A stretch of DNA of 64,000 nt, from the NCBI RefSeq assembly GCF_014268885.2, contig NZ_CP077095.1, positions 1,865,501 through 1,929,500 of the forward strand. The letters are read 5' to 3'. Each line of letters begins with the position of its first letter. Positions within the stretch are counted from its first letter, which is position 1. This document shows, piece after piece, positions 46,886-55,480 of the stretch. A program made the translations under genes and the position numbers. Below the pieces are notes generated by a model, which saw nothing but the letters and a program-made list of their open reading frames with translations, did no database searches and had not been told where the DNA came from. Source of the DNA: Pseudomonas xantholysinigenes. Its GTDB lineage: Bacteria; Pseudomonadota; Gammaproteobacteria; Pseudomonadales; Pseudomonadaceae.

Positions 46886-47458
46886 TTAGTCGAGCAAGGT
46901 GTGGCGCGCTTCGAGCCAGCGTTCGAAGCACTCGAAGGTGGCCACCGCGGCCTGGAGCGTTCGCGCCTCGCGCTCGGGCTGGCGGGCAAAGGCGCCGAGC
47001 CGCGCGAGGAAACTGCGCCAGTAGGTGCCGGTCAACGGGCCGTAGACGTCGAGAAAGCCGCCGCCGCTGTCAGCGTCGATGCCCAGGCGCTCGACCATGG
47101 CCTGCTTGAGCACCTGGCCGCCGAGGGTGGAACCTTCGAGCACGTACATCACCCCCAGGGCACTGGCCTCGTCGTCGATCCGTGGCAACTCCTGGCAGTG
47201 GGGCAGGGCCTGGACATCGACGCCGAGCCTGCGTAGGTCCCGGGCCAGGGCAGGCAGCTTGTCGCGCTCGCGCCCTTGGTAGCCGGCCAGGGCGGTTTCC
47301 AGTGGCGCGTGGAAGCCATGGTAGGCGGCCATCAGGTCGCGGTAGCGCGCCAGGTCGAACCCATCGCTGAAAAACGGCAGGCGTGCTTCCAGCCGTTTGT
47401 GGCTGGCCCGGGTGGCCTCGCGCAAGGCAAGCAGCAGCGATTGGGGCGTGTCAGGCAT
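46886..47458 (-). CDS. Biliverdin-producing heme oxygenase (BphO-like)
   Basis: A 190-aa all-helical protein. The proximal heme His is expected at His20 in REATRASHKRLEARLPF, and the distal-helix motif is VMYVLEGSTLGGQVL (family G-S-x-G-G pattern), as in Pseudomonas BphO/HO-like proteins. It would cleave heme to biliverdin, CO and iron. No bacteriophytochrome gene, the usual partner of bphO, is adjacent. The gene is codirectional with the cupin operon 100 bases ahead of it, so a role in iron release from heme is possible. Confidence 0.88.
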   Translation of the reverse strand: MPDTPQSLLLALREATRASHKRLEARLPFFSDGFDLARYRDLMAAYHGFHAPLETALAGYQGRERDKLPALARDLRRLGVDVQALPHCQELPRIDDEASALGVMYVLEGSTLGGQVLKQAMVERLGIDADSGGGFLDVYGPLTGTYWRSFLARLGAFARQPEREARTLQAAVATFECFERWLEARHTLLD

Positions 47459-47564
47459 GGCTGAGGGTTCTGGAGGGCGAGGGCCGATACTGCCAGATCG
47501 CCCCCTGTCTGTCCCGGCGTATCTTGGAGGAGCCGGCCTTGCCGGCGAATCCTCGCACGTGGCC

Positions 47565-48350
47565 TCAGAACGCCAGTTTGTAGCCGATCAGCAGCAGCAT
47601 GGTCGCCAGGCACGGGCGCAGCACCCGGTCGGAGATGCGCCCGGTCAGGTGGCTGCCCAGGTAGATCCCCGGCAGCGAACCCAGCAGCAGGTAGCCCAGC
47701 AGCGACCAGTCCATGTTGCCCATGCCGGCGTGGCCCAGGCCCGCCACCAAGGTCAGCGGCACGGCGTGGGCGATCTCGGTGCCGACCAGGCGGCGGGTGA
47801 CCAGGAACGGGTAGAGCAGGAACAGCGCCACGGTGCCCAGGGCACCGGCGCCGATGGAGGTGAGGGTGACCATCACCCCGAGCACGATGCCGGTGATCAC
47901 GGTCAGCACATTGAGGGTGCGGTCGCTGAGGTGGTAGTGGTCGCCGGCGTGCTTGCTGGCGAAGGCCTGCAGTTTCGATTTGAACAGGATCGCCAGGGCG
48001 GTGAGGATCAGCACCACCGCCAGGCCTTGCTTGATGATGGCGTTGAGCGCCGAGGTATCGGTGTGCAGGGTGCTGAGGAACCACAAGGTCAGGGCCGCCG
48101 CCGGCACGCTGCCGAGGCTGAGCCAGCCGGTGATCTTCCAGTCGATGTTCTTGTTGCGGCCATGCACCCAGACGCCACTGGCCTTGGTGATGGCGGCGTA
48201 GAGCAGGTCGGTGCCCACGGCGGTGGCGGGGTTGATGCCAAACCACAGCAGGATCGGAGTCATCAGCGAGCCGCCGCCGACGCCGGTCATGCCGACGATG
48301 AAGCCCACGGCCAGTCCGGCAATGGTGAAACCGAAAGAACCTACATCCAT
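47565..48350 (-). CDS. TauE/SafE-family membrane transporter
   Basis: A 261-aa protein with about eight hydrophobic segments. The repeated signature GFIVGMTGVGGGSLMTPILLWFGI, followed by PATAVGTDLLYAAITKASG, and a second half with GVMVTLTSIGAGALGTVALFLLYP, is typical of TauE/SafE (DUF81) proteins. These export or import sulfur anions or organic acids such as sulfoacetate. No sulfur-metabolism gene is nearby, so the substrate is open. Starts at ATG 48350. Confidence 0.88.
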   Translation of the reverse strand: MDVGSFGFTIAGLAVGFIVGMTGVGGGSLMTPILLWFGINPATAVGTDLLYAAITKASGVWVHGRNKNIDWKITGWLSLGSVPAAALTLWFLSTLHTDTSALNAIIKQGLAVVLILTALAILFKSKLQAFASKHAGDHYHLSDRTLNVLTVITGIVLGVMVTLTSIGAGALGTVALFLLYPFLVTRRLVGTEIAHAVPLTLVAGLGHAGMGNMDWSLLGYLLLGSLPGIYLGSHLTGRISDRVLRPCLATMLLLIGYKLAF

Positions 48351-48475
48351 ACGCTACTCGACGCCCAGCTTTGCCCGTGATCGGATGCTGCCCAGCATAT
48401 AGATTTTTTTATAGCCAAATAGACTTGTTCGTTATTAGGTTATAACCGCTCGCTGGCGGGCAGGGCACTGCTATC

Positions 48476-48971
48476 CCTGTGGCAGCAACTGTCTTGTTCA
48501 ACTGCTAAAGCTAGCGCGAATCCCTGTGGGAGCGGCTTCAGCCGCGAACACCGGCGCAGCCGGTGCCAGACACCGCGTCGCTTGCTTCGCGGGTAAACCC
48601 GCTCCCACAGGTGGAGTGCATGCCCCGAGGTCGGCGCGGTCGCTGTGGGAGCGGCTTCAGCCGCGAACACCGGCGCAGCCGGTGCCAGACACCGCGTCGC
48701 TTGCTTCGCGGGTAAACCCGCTCCCACAGGTGGAGTGCATGCCCCGAGGTCGGCGCGGTCGCTGTGGGAGCGGCTTCAGCCGCGAACACCGGCGCAGTCG
48801 GTGCCAGATACCGCGTCGCTTGCTGCGCGGCGGTGCGGCGGTCCGACAAGCCCGCTCCCACAGGTGGAGTGCATGGCTTGAGGTCGGCGCGGTCGCTGTG
48901 TGCGGGCAAGCCCGCTCCCACAGGGATTCGCGCTAGCTTTAGCAGTTGAGCAAGACGGTTGCTCCTACAGG
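48476..48971. repeat. REP array framed by a 60-bp inverted repeat
   Basis: Inner units starting TGTGGGAGCGGCTTCAGCCG recur at 48525, 48644 and 48763 (119-base period), nearly identical in the first two. The outer arms, 48476-48535 and 48912-48971, are almost perfect inverted copies sharing CAACTGCTAAAGCTAGCGCG and neighbouring bases. The whole region can fold as one large cruciform. It has no gene; open frames in it are artefacts. Confidence 0.9.
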
Positions 48972-48983
48972 GGCCCTGGATCT

Positions 48984-49598
48984 TCAGCGATCGGTCATCA
49001 CCACCATCACCCGCGCATCGCCGCCATCCTCGCTCTCCGACAGGTAGATATGCCCCACCTGGCTGTCGAAATACGCGGTTTCCTGCGGGCCGATGCTGAC
49101 CGCTTCGCCGGTCTCGAATTCGATGCGCACCCGCCCGCTGATGACCATGGCGAACTCCTGCCCGGGGTGGCGGATGAAATCGTCGAACTGGCCGCGTTCG
49201 CGGGCAATGATGCGGGCATAGGCCGGGGTCATGCGGCGTTCCGGGAACGCACCGGCAATCGGGTAGTAGTCGTAGGTGCCGGTGGAATACCCCGCCACGG
49301 CGGCCAGTGAATCGACCACCACGGTGGCCGGTTGCGCCGCCACGCTCGGGCTGCTGGCGCGAAACAGCTGGGCGATGTCCAGGTTCAGCGCGCGGGCGAC
49401 GGCGGCGAGCTTTTCGTAACTCACCGATACCTGCGCCAGTTCCATCTTCGACAAGGTCGACAGCGGCACCCCGCTTTGCGCCGACAGCTGCTTGAGCGTC
49501 ATCTGCCGGCTCTTGCGCAACTGGCGCAGGCGCGCGCCGACGGCGCTGCGGTCGAGTTGGGGGCGGGCGGTGGGGGTGTCGGGCATCGGGGCGCTCAA
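48984..49598 (-). CDS. XRE-family regulator with C-terminal cupin
   Basis: A 204-aa protein. Residues ~20-75 are an XRE helix-turn-helix (GARLRQLRKSRQMTLKQLSAQSGVPLSTLSKMELAQVSVSYEKLAAVARALN). The C-terminal half is a small-molecule-binding cupin (HPGQEFAMVISGRVRIEFETGEAVSIGPQETAYFDSQVGHIYL). This HipB/PuuR-like architecture usually represses amino-acid or amine catabolism genes. It is divergent from the FAD oxidoreductase-ridA genes and very probably controls them; AATTCTCA direct repeats lie between. The start could also be ATG 49586. Confidence 0.88.
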   Translation of the reverse strand: MSAPMPDTPTARPQLDRSAVGARLRQLRKSRQMTLKQLSAQSGVPLSTLSKMELAQVSVSYEKLAAVARALNLDIAQLFRASSPSVAAQPATVVVDSLAAVAGYSTGTYDYYPIAGAFPERRMTPAYARIIARERGQFDDFIRHPGQEFAMVISGRVRIEFETGEAVSIGPQETAYFDSQVGHIYLSESEDGGDARVMVVMTDR

Positions 49599-49645
49599 GC
49601 AGGTCTTTGGTCGGGCATCTTACCGTGTCGGCTTGCGCAATTCGA

Positions 49646-49669
49646 AATTCTCATATATTAGAATTCTCA
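49646..49669 (+). promoter_or_regulatory. Candidate operator: AATTCTCA direct repeats
   Basis: AATTCTCA at 49646-49653 and 49662-49669, 16 bases apart start to start, in the short AT-rich divergent region between the XRE-cupin gene and the FAD oxidoreductase. Likely the binding site of the XRE-cupin protein; inference from position. Confidence 0.45.
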
Positions 49670-49699
49670 CAAATGATAATTAGCGCCGCAGGAGCGTGC

Positions 49700-50860
49700 A
49701 TGGGACCTATCCACGACACCTTGATCATTGGCGCCGGCATTGCCGGTGCCTCCCTGGGCTACCGCCTGGCCGGCCAGTGCCAGGTGCTGATGCTCGAGCG
49801 CGAAGCGCAGCCGGGCTACCACGCCACCGGGCGCTCGGCGGCGATGTTCATGGAGGCCTACGGCACCCCGCAGATCCAGGCGCTGACCCGCGCCAGCCGG
49901 GCGTTCTATGCGCAGCCGCCGGCAGGGTTCTGCGAGCATCCGTTGCTGGAGCCGCGCGGCTGCCTGTACGTCGCCAACCTGGAACAACATGAATTGCTGC
50001 AAGCGACCTACGCGCAGAACCTGGCCAACGGCACCGCCGTCAGCCTGCTCGACAGCGCGGCGGCGCTGGCCCTGGTGCCCAGCCTGCGCGGTGAGCGGCT
50101 GGCCGGGGCGGTGCACGAGAGCGGGGCCATGGACCTTGACGTGCATGGCTTGCACCAGGGCTTTTTGCGCGGTTTCCGCCAGGCCGGTGGCGAACTGCGC
50201 TGCAACGCCGAAGTGGTCCAGGCCTACTACCTGGACGACCTCTGGCACGTCGAGCTGGCCGATGGCAGCCACGTGCGCGCCCGGCAGTTGGTCAATGCCG
50301 CCGGGGCCTGGGCCGACCGGGTGGCCGAGCAGTGCGGGGTGGCCAGGATCGGCCTGCAACCTTGCCGGCGCAGCGCCTTCACCTTCCCCGGCCCGGCGCA
50401 GCACGACTTCGCCCATTGGCCGGCGGTGATCGGTGTCGACGAAAGCTTCTACTTCAAGCCCGACGCCGGCCAGTTGCTCGGCTCGCCGGCCAACGCCGAC
50501 CCGGTCGAGCCCCAGGACGCCGCCCCGGAAGAACTGGACCTGGCCCTGGGCATCTACAATATCGAGGCCATGACCACCCTCGAGATCCGCCGCCCCAGCC
50601 ACAGCTGGGCGGGCCTGCGCTCGTTCGTCGCCGACGGCGACCTGGTGATCGGTTTCGACCCTGTGGCGCCGGCGTTCTTCTGGCTGGCGGCGCAGGGCGG
50701 CTATGGCATCCAGTCCGCGGCCGCGGCCTCGCGCCTGGCGGCCGACCTGCTGCAAGGCCAGCCCTTGTGTTCCAGTCTTGTTCGCCAGGGCGTCGAGCCT
50801 GCTCGACTGTCCCCGGCACGTTTCAGCCAACCCTCCATGGAGACTTCCCATGAGCAATGA
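49700..50860 (+). CDS. FAD-dependent amino-acid oxidase/dehydrogenase (DadA/glycine-oxidase family)
   Basis: 386 aa. ATG 49700 is used since AGGAG lies just upstream (CGCAGGAGCGTGC). The N-terminal FAD motif is TLIIGAGIAGASLGYRLA with a following Glu (LMLEREAQPGYHATGRSAAMF), and the C-terminal FAD loop is FFWLAAQGGYGIQSAAAASRLAADLL. It belongs to the DAO superfamily that oxidises secondary or D-amino acids to imino acids. It overlaps a ridA gene by 11 bases, which fits production of a reactive imine/enamine that RidA hydrolyses. Regulated, by inference, by the divergent XRE-cupin protein. Confidence 0.9.
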   Translation: MGPIHDTLIIGAGIAGASLGYRLAGQCQVLMLEREAQPGYHATGRSAAMFMEAYGTPQIQALTRASRAFYAQPPAGFCEHPLLEPRGCLYVANLEQHELLQATYAQNLANGTAVSLLDSAAALALVPSLRGERLAGAVHESGAMDLDVHGLHQGFLRGFRQAGGELRCNAEVVQAYYLDDLWHVELADGSHVRARQLVNAAGAWADRVAEQCGVARIGLQPCRRSAFTFPGPAQHDFAHWPAVIGVDESFYFKPDAGQLLGSPANADPVEPQDAAPEELDLALGIYNIEAMTTLEIRRPSHSWAGLRSFVADGDLVIGFDPVAPAFFWLAAQGGYGIQSAAAASRLAADLLQGQPLCSSLVRQGVEPARLSPARFSQPSMETSHEQ

Positions 50861-51230
50861 CATCCAGCGTTTTCCCAGCAGCCTGCCGTTTCCTTTCTCC
50901 CGCGCGGTGAAAGCCGGCGGCTTCCTGTTCCTGTCCGGGCAGATCCCGATGAGCGCCAGCGGCGAGGTGCTCAAGGGCGATATCCAGGCCCAGACCCGCG
51001 CTGCCTGTGAGCGTATCGGCGAGAGCCTGGCAGCCTGCGGCGCGCGATTCGACCAGGTGGTGAAAGCCACCGTGTGGCTGTCGGACATGAGCCACTTCGC
51101 CGGTTTCAACGAGGTGTACAAGGAATTCTTCGGCGCGGCGTTGCCGGTGCGCTCGACCGTGGCCTCGGCGCTGGCGCTGGGGGTGGATGTGGAGATCGAG
51201 GTGCAGGCCTATCTCGGCCAGGACAACTGA
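50850..51230 (+). CDS. RidA-family imine/enamine deaminase
   Basis: A 126-aa YjgF/RidA-type protein starting at ATG 50850 with GGAG seven bases upstream, overlapping the oxidase gene. Family hallmarks are GGFLFLSGQIPM, FDQVVKATVWLSDMSHFAGFNEVYKEFFG and the conserved catalytic Arg in ALPVRSTVAS. RidA proteins speed hydrolysis of imines from amino-acid oxidation, which matches its coupling to a FAD amino-acid oxidase. It might be substrate-specialised (Rid4-7 type) and not the housekeeping RidA. Confidence 0.9.
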   Translation: MSNDIQRFPSSLPFPFSRAVKAGGFLFLSGQIPMSASGEVLKGDIQAQTRAACERIGESLAACGARFDQVVKATVWLSDMSHFAGFNEVYKEFFGAALPVRSTVASALALGVDVEIEVQAYLGQDN

Positions 51231-51236
51231 CACCCT

Positions 51237-51286
51237 GGGAGCGGGCTTGCCCCGCGATGGCTGTATCGCGGGGCAAGCCCGCTCCC
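51237..51286. repeat. Single REP hairpin
   Basis: GGGAGCGGGCTTGCCCCGCG at 51237 and its exact reverse complement ending at 51286 form a stem of about 21 bases around a short loop (ATGGCTGTA), between ridA and the ykvI-like gene. It may partially terminate the oxidase-ridA transcript. Confidence 0.9.
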
Positions 51287-51334
51287 ACGACACCCTGCAA
51301 CGACCCGCTACAACAATAAGAACCAGAGGTGCAC

Positions 51335-52399
51335 ATGCAAGAGCAACTGAAGATCGCCGGCGCATTCGTCGGCGTGATCGTGGGGGCGGGCTTTGCGTCC
51401 GGGCGGGAACTGCTGTTGTTCTTCGTCGATTTCGGCGTGTGGGGCCTGGTCGGCGCGTTGGTCAGCGCCGCCTTGTTCACCTTCCTCGGCATGGCCCTGG
51501 CCGGGCTCGGCAACCGCCTGCGGGCCACTTCGCACAAGGCCGTCATCGAGGCTATCTGCGGCCGCCACCTGGGCCGTTTCGTCGATTGGCTCATCACCTT
51601 CTTCATGTTCGGCGTGACCGTGGTCATGCTCGCCGGCGGTGGCGCCCTGCTCGAGCAGCAGTTCGGCATTCCGGCGCTGGCTGGCAGTGTGCTGGTCACG
51701 CTGCTGGTGGTGGCCATCGTCTGCCTCGAGGTGCAAAAGGTGATGGTCGCCATCGGCGCGATCACCCCGTTGCTGATCCTGGTGGCGTCGGCCATTGCCC
51801 TGTACGCGGTGTGTACCCGCAGCCAAAGCTTCGCGGCCCTCGACCAGCTGGCCAGCCAGCAGGAGGCCGGTACGCGGCACTGGTTGCTTGGGGCGTTCCT
51901 GTATGTGTCCTACAACATCGTTGCCGGGGCGCCGATCCTGGCGATCCTCGGCGGATCGGCGCGCAATGGCCGGGTGGCGGTGGTTGGTGGTCTGCTCGGC
52001 GGCGCGGCGCTGGGGGGCTTGATGCTGGTGATGAGCGCGGGGTTGCTGTCACGCCTGGACAGCGTCGCCGCCTTGCCGATGCCGATGCTGTCGATCGCCA
52101 GCGAAGTGTCGCCGTTGCTGGGGCTGGTGATGTGCCTGATCATCTTCGGGATGATCGTCAACACGGCGGTGGGCACGTTGTTCTCGTTCCTGTCGCGGCT
52201 GTTGCCGGCGGGCACGGCGAAGTTTCGCGTGGGGGCGGTGGTGACCGGGATGGTGGGGTTCGGCTGCAGCCTGGTGGGGTTCATCAGCCTGGTGGGGCAG
52301 GTGTATCCGTTGTTCGGTTACCTGGGCCTGGTGCTGATGGTGGCGGTGCTGGTGGGCTGGGTGCGGCGCGGCAACGCGGCGAAGGTGGCGGTGGTTTGA
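51335..52399 (+). CDS. YkvI-family membrane transporter
   Basis: 354 aa with about ten hydrophobic helices. The start at ATG 51335 has GAGG five bases upstream. The protein opens LKIAGAFVGVIVGAGFASGRELLLFFVDFG, the unwound first-helix pattern of APC-fold transporters, and resembles Bacillus YkvI-type permeases. It follows the oxidase and ridA genes on the same strand and may transport the amino acid they degrade; substrate unknown. Confidence 0.8.
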   Translation: MQEQLKIAGAFVGVIVGAGFASGRELLLFFVDFGVWGLVGALVSAALFTFLGMALAGLGNRLRATSHKAVIEAICGRHLGRFVDWLITFFMFGVTVVMLAGGGALLEQQFGIPALAGSVLVTLLVVAIVCLEVQKVMVAIGAITPLLILVASAIALYAVCTRSQSFAALDQLASQQEAGTRHWLLGAFLYVSYNIVAGAPILAILGGSARNGRVAVVGGLLGGAALGGLMLVMSAGLLSRLDSVAALPMPMLSIASEVSPLLGLVMCLIIFGMIVNTAVGTLFSFLSRLLPAGTAKFRVGAVVTGMVGFGCSLVGFISLVGQVYPLFGYLGLVLMVAVLVGWVRRGNAAKVAVV

Positions 52400-52407
52400 C
52401 CGGCGTC

Positions 52408-52452
52408 TTCGCCGGCAAGGCCGGCTCCTGCAGGAGCCGGCGTGCCGGCGAA
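52408..52452. terminator. Nested GC-rich palindrome between convergent genes
   Basis: An outer arm pair TTCGCCGGC/GCCGGCGAA encloses a perfect inner 22-base palindrome centred on CTGCAG at 52420-52441. It occupies almost all of the 62 bases between ykvI and the convergent chemoreceptor gene, so a bidirectional terminator is likely; there is no T-run. Confidence 0.6.
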
Positions 52453-52461
52453 GCGGGCGGC

Positions 52462-54348
52462 TTAGATGCGGAAGCTGCCCACCAGTTGCTTCAGGCGCCC
52501 GGCTTGTTGGCTCAGGGCGTCGCAGTGGCGCAGGGTTTCGTTGAGGTTCTCCACCCCTTGCTGGTTCAGCGCGTTGATCTGGGTGATGTCCAGGTTCAGG
52601 CTCTCGACCACGGCGGTCTGCTCCTCGGTGGCGGTGGCCACCGACTGGTTCATGCCGTCGATCTCGCCGATGCGCTGGGTCACGCTGGCCAGGCGCTCGC
52701 CGGCCTGGTTGGCCACTTGTACGGTCTGCTCGCTGGACACCTGGCTGGTGTTCATGGTGTGCACGGCTTCGCGCGAGCCCACCTGCAGGCTGGTGATCAT
52801 GCGGTGGATTTCTTCGGCCGATTCCTGGGTGCGGTGAGCCAGGTTGCGCACCTCGTCGGCGACCACGGCGAAGCCACGGCCGGCTTCACCGGCACGGGCC
52901 GCCTCGATGGCGGCGTTGAGCGCCAGCAGGTTGGTCTGCTGGGAGATGCCCTTGATCACGTCGAGGATCTTGCCGATCTCGTCGGTGCTGGCGTTGAGGG
53001 TCTCGATCTGCTCGCACGACTCGCTGATGCGCTCGGACAGGGCGGTCATGGCGCTGATCGCTTCCTCGACCACCTGGCGACCACCGTTGGCCTGCTCGCT
53101 GGCGCCGCTGGCGTGCTGCGAGGCATCGGCGGCGTTGCGGGCGATTTCCTGGGTGGCGGCGCCCAGTTCGTTGATCGCCGCGGCGACGCTGTTGGTGCGC
53201 ATGCTCTGCTCTTCGGAGCCGGAGAGCGAAGCGTTGGAGGCGCCCACCACTTTTTCCGACAGGTCATGCACCAGGCGGGTGGCCGACGACACTTCGCTGA
53301 TCGAGGCGTGGATCCGCTCGACGAAGCGGTTGAACGAAGTGGCCAGCTCGCCGAACTCGTCCTTCTGTTCCACCACCAGGCGGCGGGTCAGGTCGCCTTC
53401 GCCTTCGGCGATGTCCTGCATGGCGCGGCCCATGGTGGTCAGCGGGCGCATCAGCACCGGGATCAGCAGGCCCAGCAGGCCGGCGATGACAGCCACGGCG
53501 ATGAGCATGGCGATGATGGCCGAGGTGCGGAACTGGCTCAGCGGTGCATAGGCTTTTTCTTTGTCGATCGACAGGCCGATGTACCACTGTGCCGACGGCA
53601 GGCCGTCCACCGGGGCGAAGGAGATGATCCGGTCCTTGCCGTCGAGGCTGACTTCCTGGATGCCGGTTTCCACGCGCAGGGGCGAGCCTGGGTAGATGTC
53701 CTTGAGGTTCTTCATCACCCGGTCCTTGTCCGGGCTGACGATCACCTGGCCGTTGCGGTCGACCAGGAAGGCGTGGCCGATGCCGCCGAAGTCCACGGCA
53801 TTGATGATGTCGACCAGGGTGTTCAGGCTCAGGTCGCCGCCGACCACGCCGAGCAGCTCACCGCTGCCCTTGGCCTTGACCGGCATGGCGATGGTCACCA
53901 CCAGGCCACCGACGGCCGCCATGTAGGGCGGGGTCAGCATGGTCTGGTTGGCGGCCACGGCCTGGGTGTACCAGGGGCGCTGGCGCGGGTCGTAGCCGTC
54001 AGGCATCTTGGCGTCGGGACGCTGGGTGAACAGGCCGGTGTTCTGGCCGAAGTAGGTGAACTGGAAGTTGCTGGTGTACGACGGCTGGTCGACCAGGCCT
54101 GGCACGTTGCTGCCGGCGCCTTGCTGGGCGATGTCCTGGGCCAGGTTTTCCAGCACCAGGATGCGCCCGCTCATCCAGTTCTGCACGCTGCTGGCGGTCT
54201 GCGCGCCGGCCTGGCGCACCGACGACTCGATGTTCTGGCGGATGGTGTTGCGTTGCAGGTAGTCGTTGTAGAGGGTGAACAGCGCGAAGGCCAGGACCAC
54301 GACGGCGCAGGCACTGAGCAGGATCTTGTGGCGGAATTTCAGGTTCAT
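52462..54348 (-). CDS. Amino-acid-type dCache methyl-accepting chemotaxis protein
   Basis: A 628-aa chemoreceptor starting at ATG 54348. Membrane helix ([19 protein letters not shown]), periplasmic dCache, second helix near 290, HAMP, then a signalling domain with [32 protein letters not shown]. The sensor contains YDPRQRPWY, then PPY fifteen residues after that last Tyr, then GGDLSL: the spacing of Tyr, Arg, Trp, Tyr, Tyr and Asp fits the known amino-acid-binding dCache motif, so amino acids (or GABA-like amines) are the likely attractants. It resembles the PctA/McpG group. Confidence 0.92.
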   Translation of the reverse strand: MNLKFRHKILLSACAVVVLAFALFTLYNDYLQRNTIRQNIESSVRQAGAQTASSVQNWMSGRILVLENLAQDIAQQGAGSNVPGLVDQPSYTSNFQFTYFGQNTGLFTQRPDAKMPDGYDPRQRPWYTQAVAANQTMLTPPYMAAVGGLVVTIAMPVKAKGSGELLGVVGGDLSLNTLVDIINAVDFGGIGHAFLVDRNGQVIVSPDKDRVMKNLKDIYPGSPLRVETGIQEVSLDGKDRIISFAPVDGLPSAQWYIGLSIDKEKAYAPLSQFRTSAIIAMLIAVAVIAGLLGLLIPVLMRPLTTMGRAMQDIAEGEGDLTRRLVVEQKDEFGELATSFNRFVERIHASISEVSSATRLVHDLSEKVVGASNASLSGSEEQSMRTNSVAAAINELGAATQEIARNAADASQHASGASEQANGGRQVVEEAISAMTALSERISESCEQIETLNASTDEIGKILDVIKGISQQTNLLALNAAIEAARAGEAGRGFAVVADEVRNLAHRTQESAEEIHRMITSLQVGSREAVHTMNTSQVSSEQTVQVANQAGERLASVTQRIGEIDGMNQSVATATEEQTAVVESLNLDITQINALNQQGVENLNETLRHCDALSQQAGRLKQLVGSFRI

Positions 54349-54484
54349 GTTTCGAGACCTTGAGCCAGTGAAAGGAGGGCGCCGCGCGCTTGTGGCACGA
54401 GTGGCGAAACCTGTTGCCACGGTTATCGGCCGCTTCTGAAAAATGTTGAAAGACTAAATGTCGCAGTGGTTGGCGGATACGCCC

Positions 54485-55378
54485 TCAGCCTGTGACAAAT
54501 GATTGCTCCGACAACAAGCTGACCAAGGCCTTGGCGGCCTGGCCGAGGGGTTGCTGCTTGAGCCAGAAGGCGTGCACGGGCAGTTGCAGTTCGTTGCGGG
54601 TGTTGTGGAACTGCAGCCGTACCAGGCGCCCGGCGGCCAGCGACGGGGCGATCCGCGACAGCGGCAGGTCGCCCCAGCCCAGACCGGCCTCGACCATCTG
54701 CACGGCCAGGTCGAGGCTGTCGGTACGCCAGTGCGAGGTGCCAATCAACGAACGTGGGTCGGACAATGGCAAATCACGGCTGCGCACCAGGATCTGCCGC
54801 AGGTTGACCAGGTCCTCGAGGTGGCGGATACGCCCTTCGACCAGGGCCGGGTGCCGCGGCGACAGGGTGGCCACCAGTGATTCCATGGCGATGTGCTGGA
54901 AGCTGCGCCGTGGGTCGACCTGCAGCCCGGCAAAGGCCAGGCACAGGTTGGCCCGGCCACTGTCGAGCAGTTGCAGGGCTTCTTCCTGAGGGGCGGCCAG
55001 CAGTTCGATATCGAGTAGCGGATAGCGCTCGCCCAGGCGGGTGATGGCCGCCAGCAGTGGGCGTTGGTCGATGTCTGGCACCACGGCGATGGCCAGGCTG
55101 CTTTCCAGTCCGCGCGACAGCTCAAGGGCGTGCACTTCCAGCAACCCCAGTTGCTCGGCGATCAACCGTGCGTGGGGCTCCAAGGCCAGGGCCTGGGCGG
55201 TGGGACGCGCCTCGCGCGGGCCGCGCTGGAACAGCGGGTAGCCAAGCTCCGCTTCAAGGTTGCCGATGGCCATGCTCACTGCCGAAGGCACGCGTCCCGA
55301 GGTGCGGGCGGCGGCGGAAAACGACCCGCGGTCGAGCACGGCGAGAAACAGCAGGATGGTGTCGCTGGAAAAGTTCAT
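54485..55378 (-). CDS. LysR-family regulator divergent from a PACE pump gene
   Basis: A 297-aa LTTR. The N-terminal winged helix is seen in LLFLAVLDRGSFSAAARTSGRVPSAVSMAIGNLEAELGYPLFQRG, followed by the periplasmic-binding-like effector domain (residues ~90-290). It is divergent from the PACE efflux gene 102 bases away, the arrangement of AceR/aceI in Acinetobacter, so it most likely activates that pump in response to biocides or polyamines. Confidence 0.88.
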   Translation of the reverse strand: MNFSSDTILLFLAVLDRGSFSAAARTSGRVPSAVSMAIGNLEAELGYPLFQRGPREARPTAQALALEPHARLIAEQLGLLEVHALELSRGLESSLAIAVVPDIDQRPLLAAITRLGERYPLLDIELLAAPQEEALQLLDSGRANLCLAFAGLQVDPRRSFQHIAMESLVATLSPRHPALVEGRIRHLEDLVNLRQILVRSRDLPLSDPRSLIGTSHWRTDSLDLAVQMVEAGLGWGDLPLSRIAPSLAAGRLVRLQFHNTRNELQLPVHAFWLKQQPLGQAAKALVSLLSEQSFVTG

Positions 55379-55480
55379 GGCAGTCTCCTTTCAATAAATC
55401 TGAAAGCTGCCGACTTTTTCTGTCAAGTGTATTGATGCATTCTGCGCGCCTTTCGTGAAACCCGCAGTCAAGGTAACCCC

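Noticed and set aside
48476..48971. Regular repeats resembling a CRISPR array
   Set aside because: Units are 119 bases, contain internal palindromes with the REP core, and the spacers are near-identical; there are no cas genes.
51187..54363. 1058-codon open frame on the plus strand
   Set aside because: It runs through ykvI in another frame and antisense to the chemoreceptor gene; composition is that of a shadow frame.
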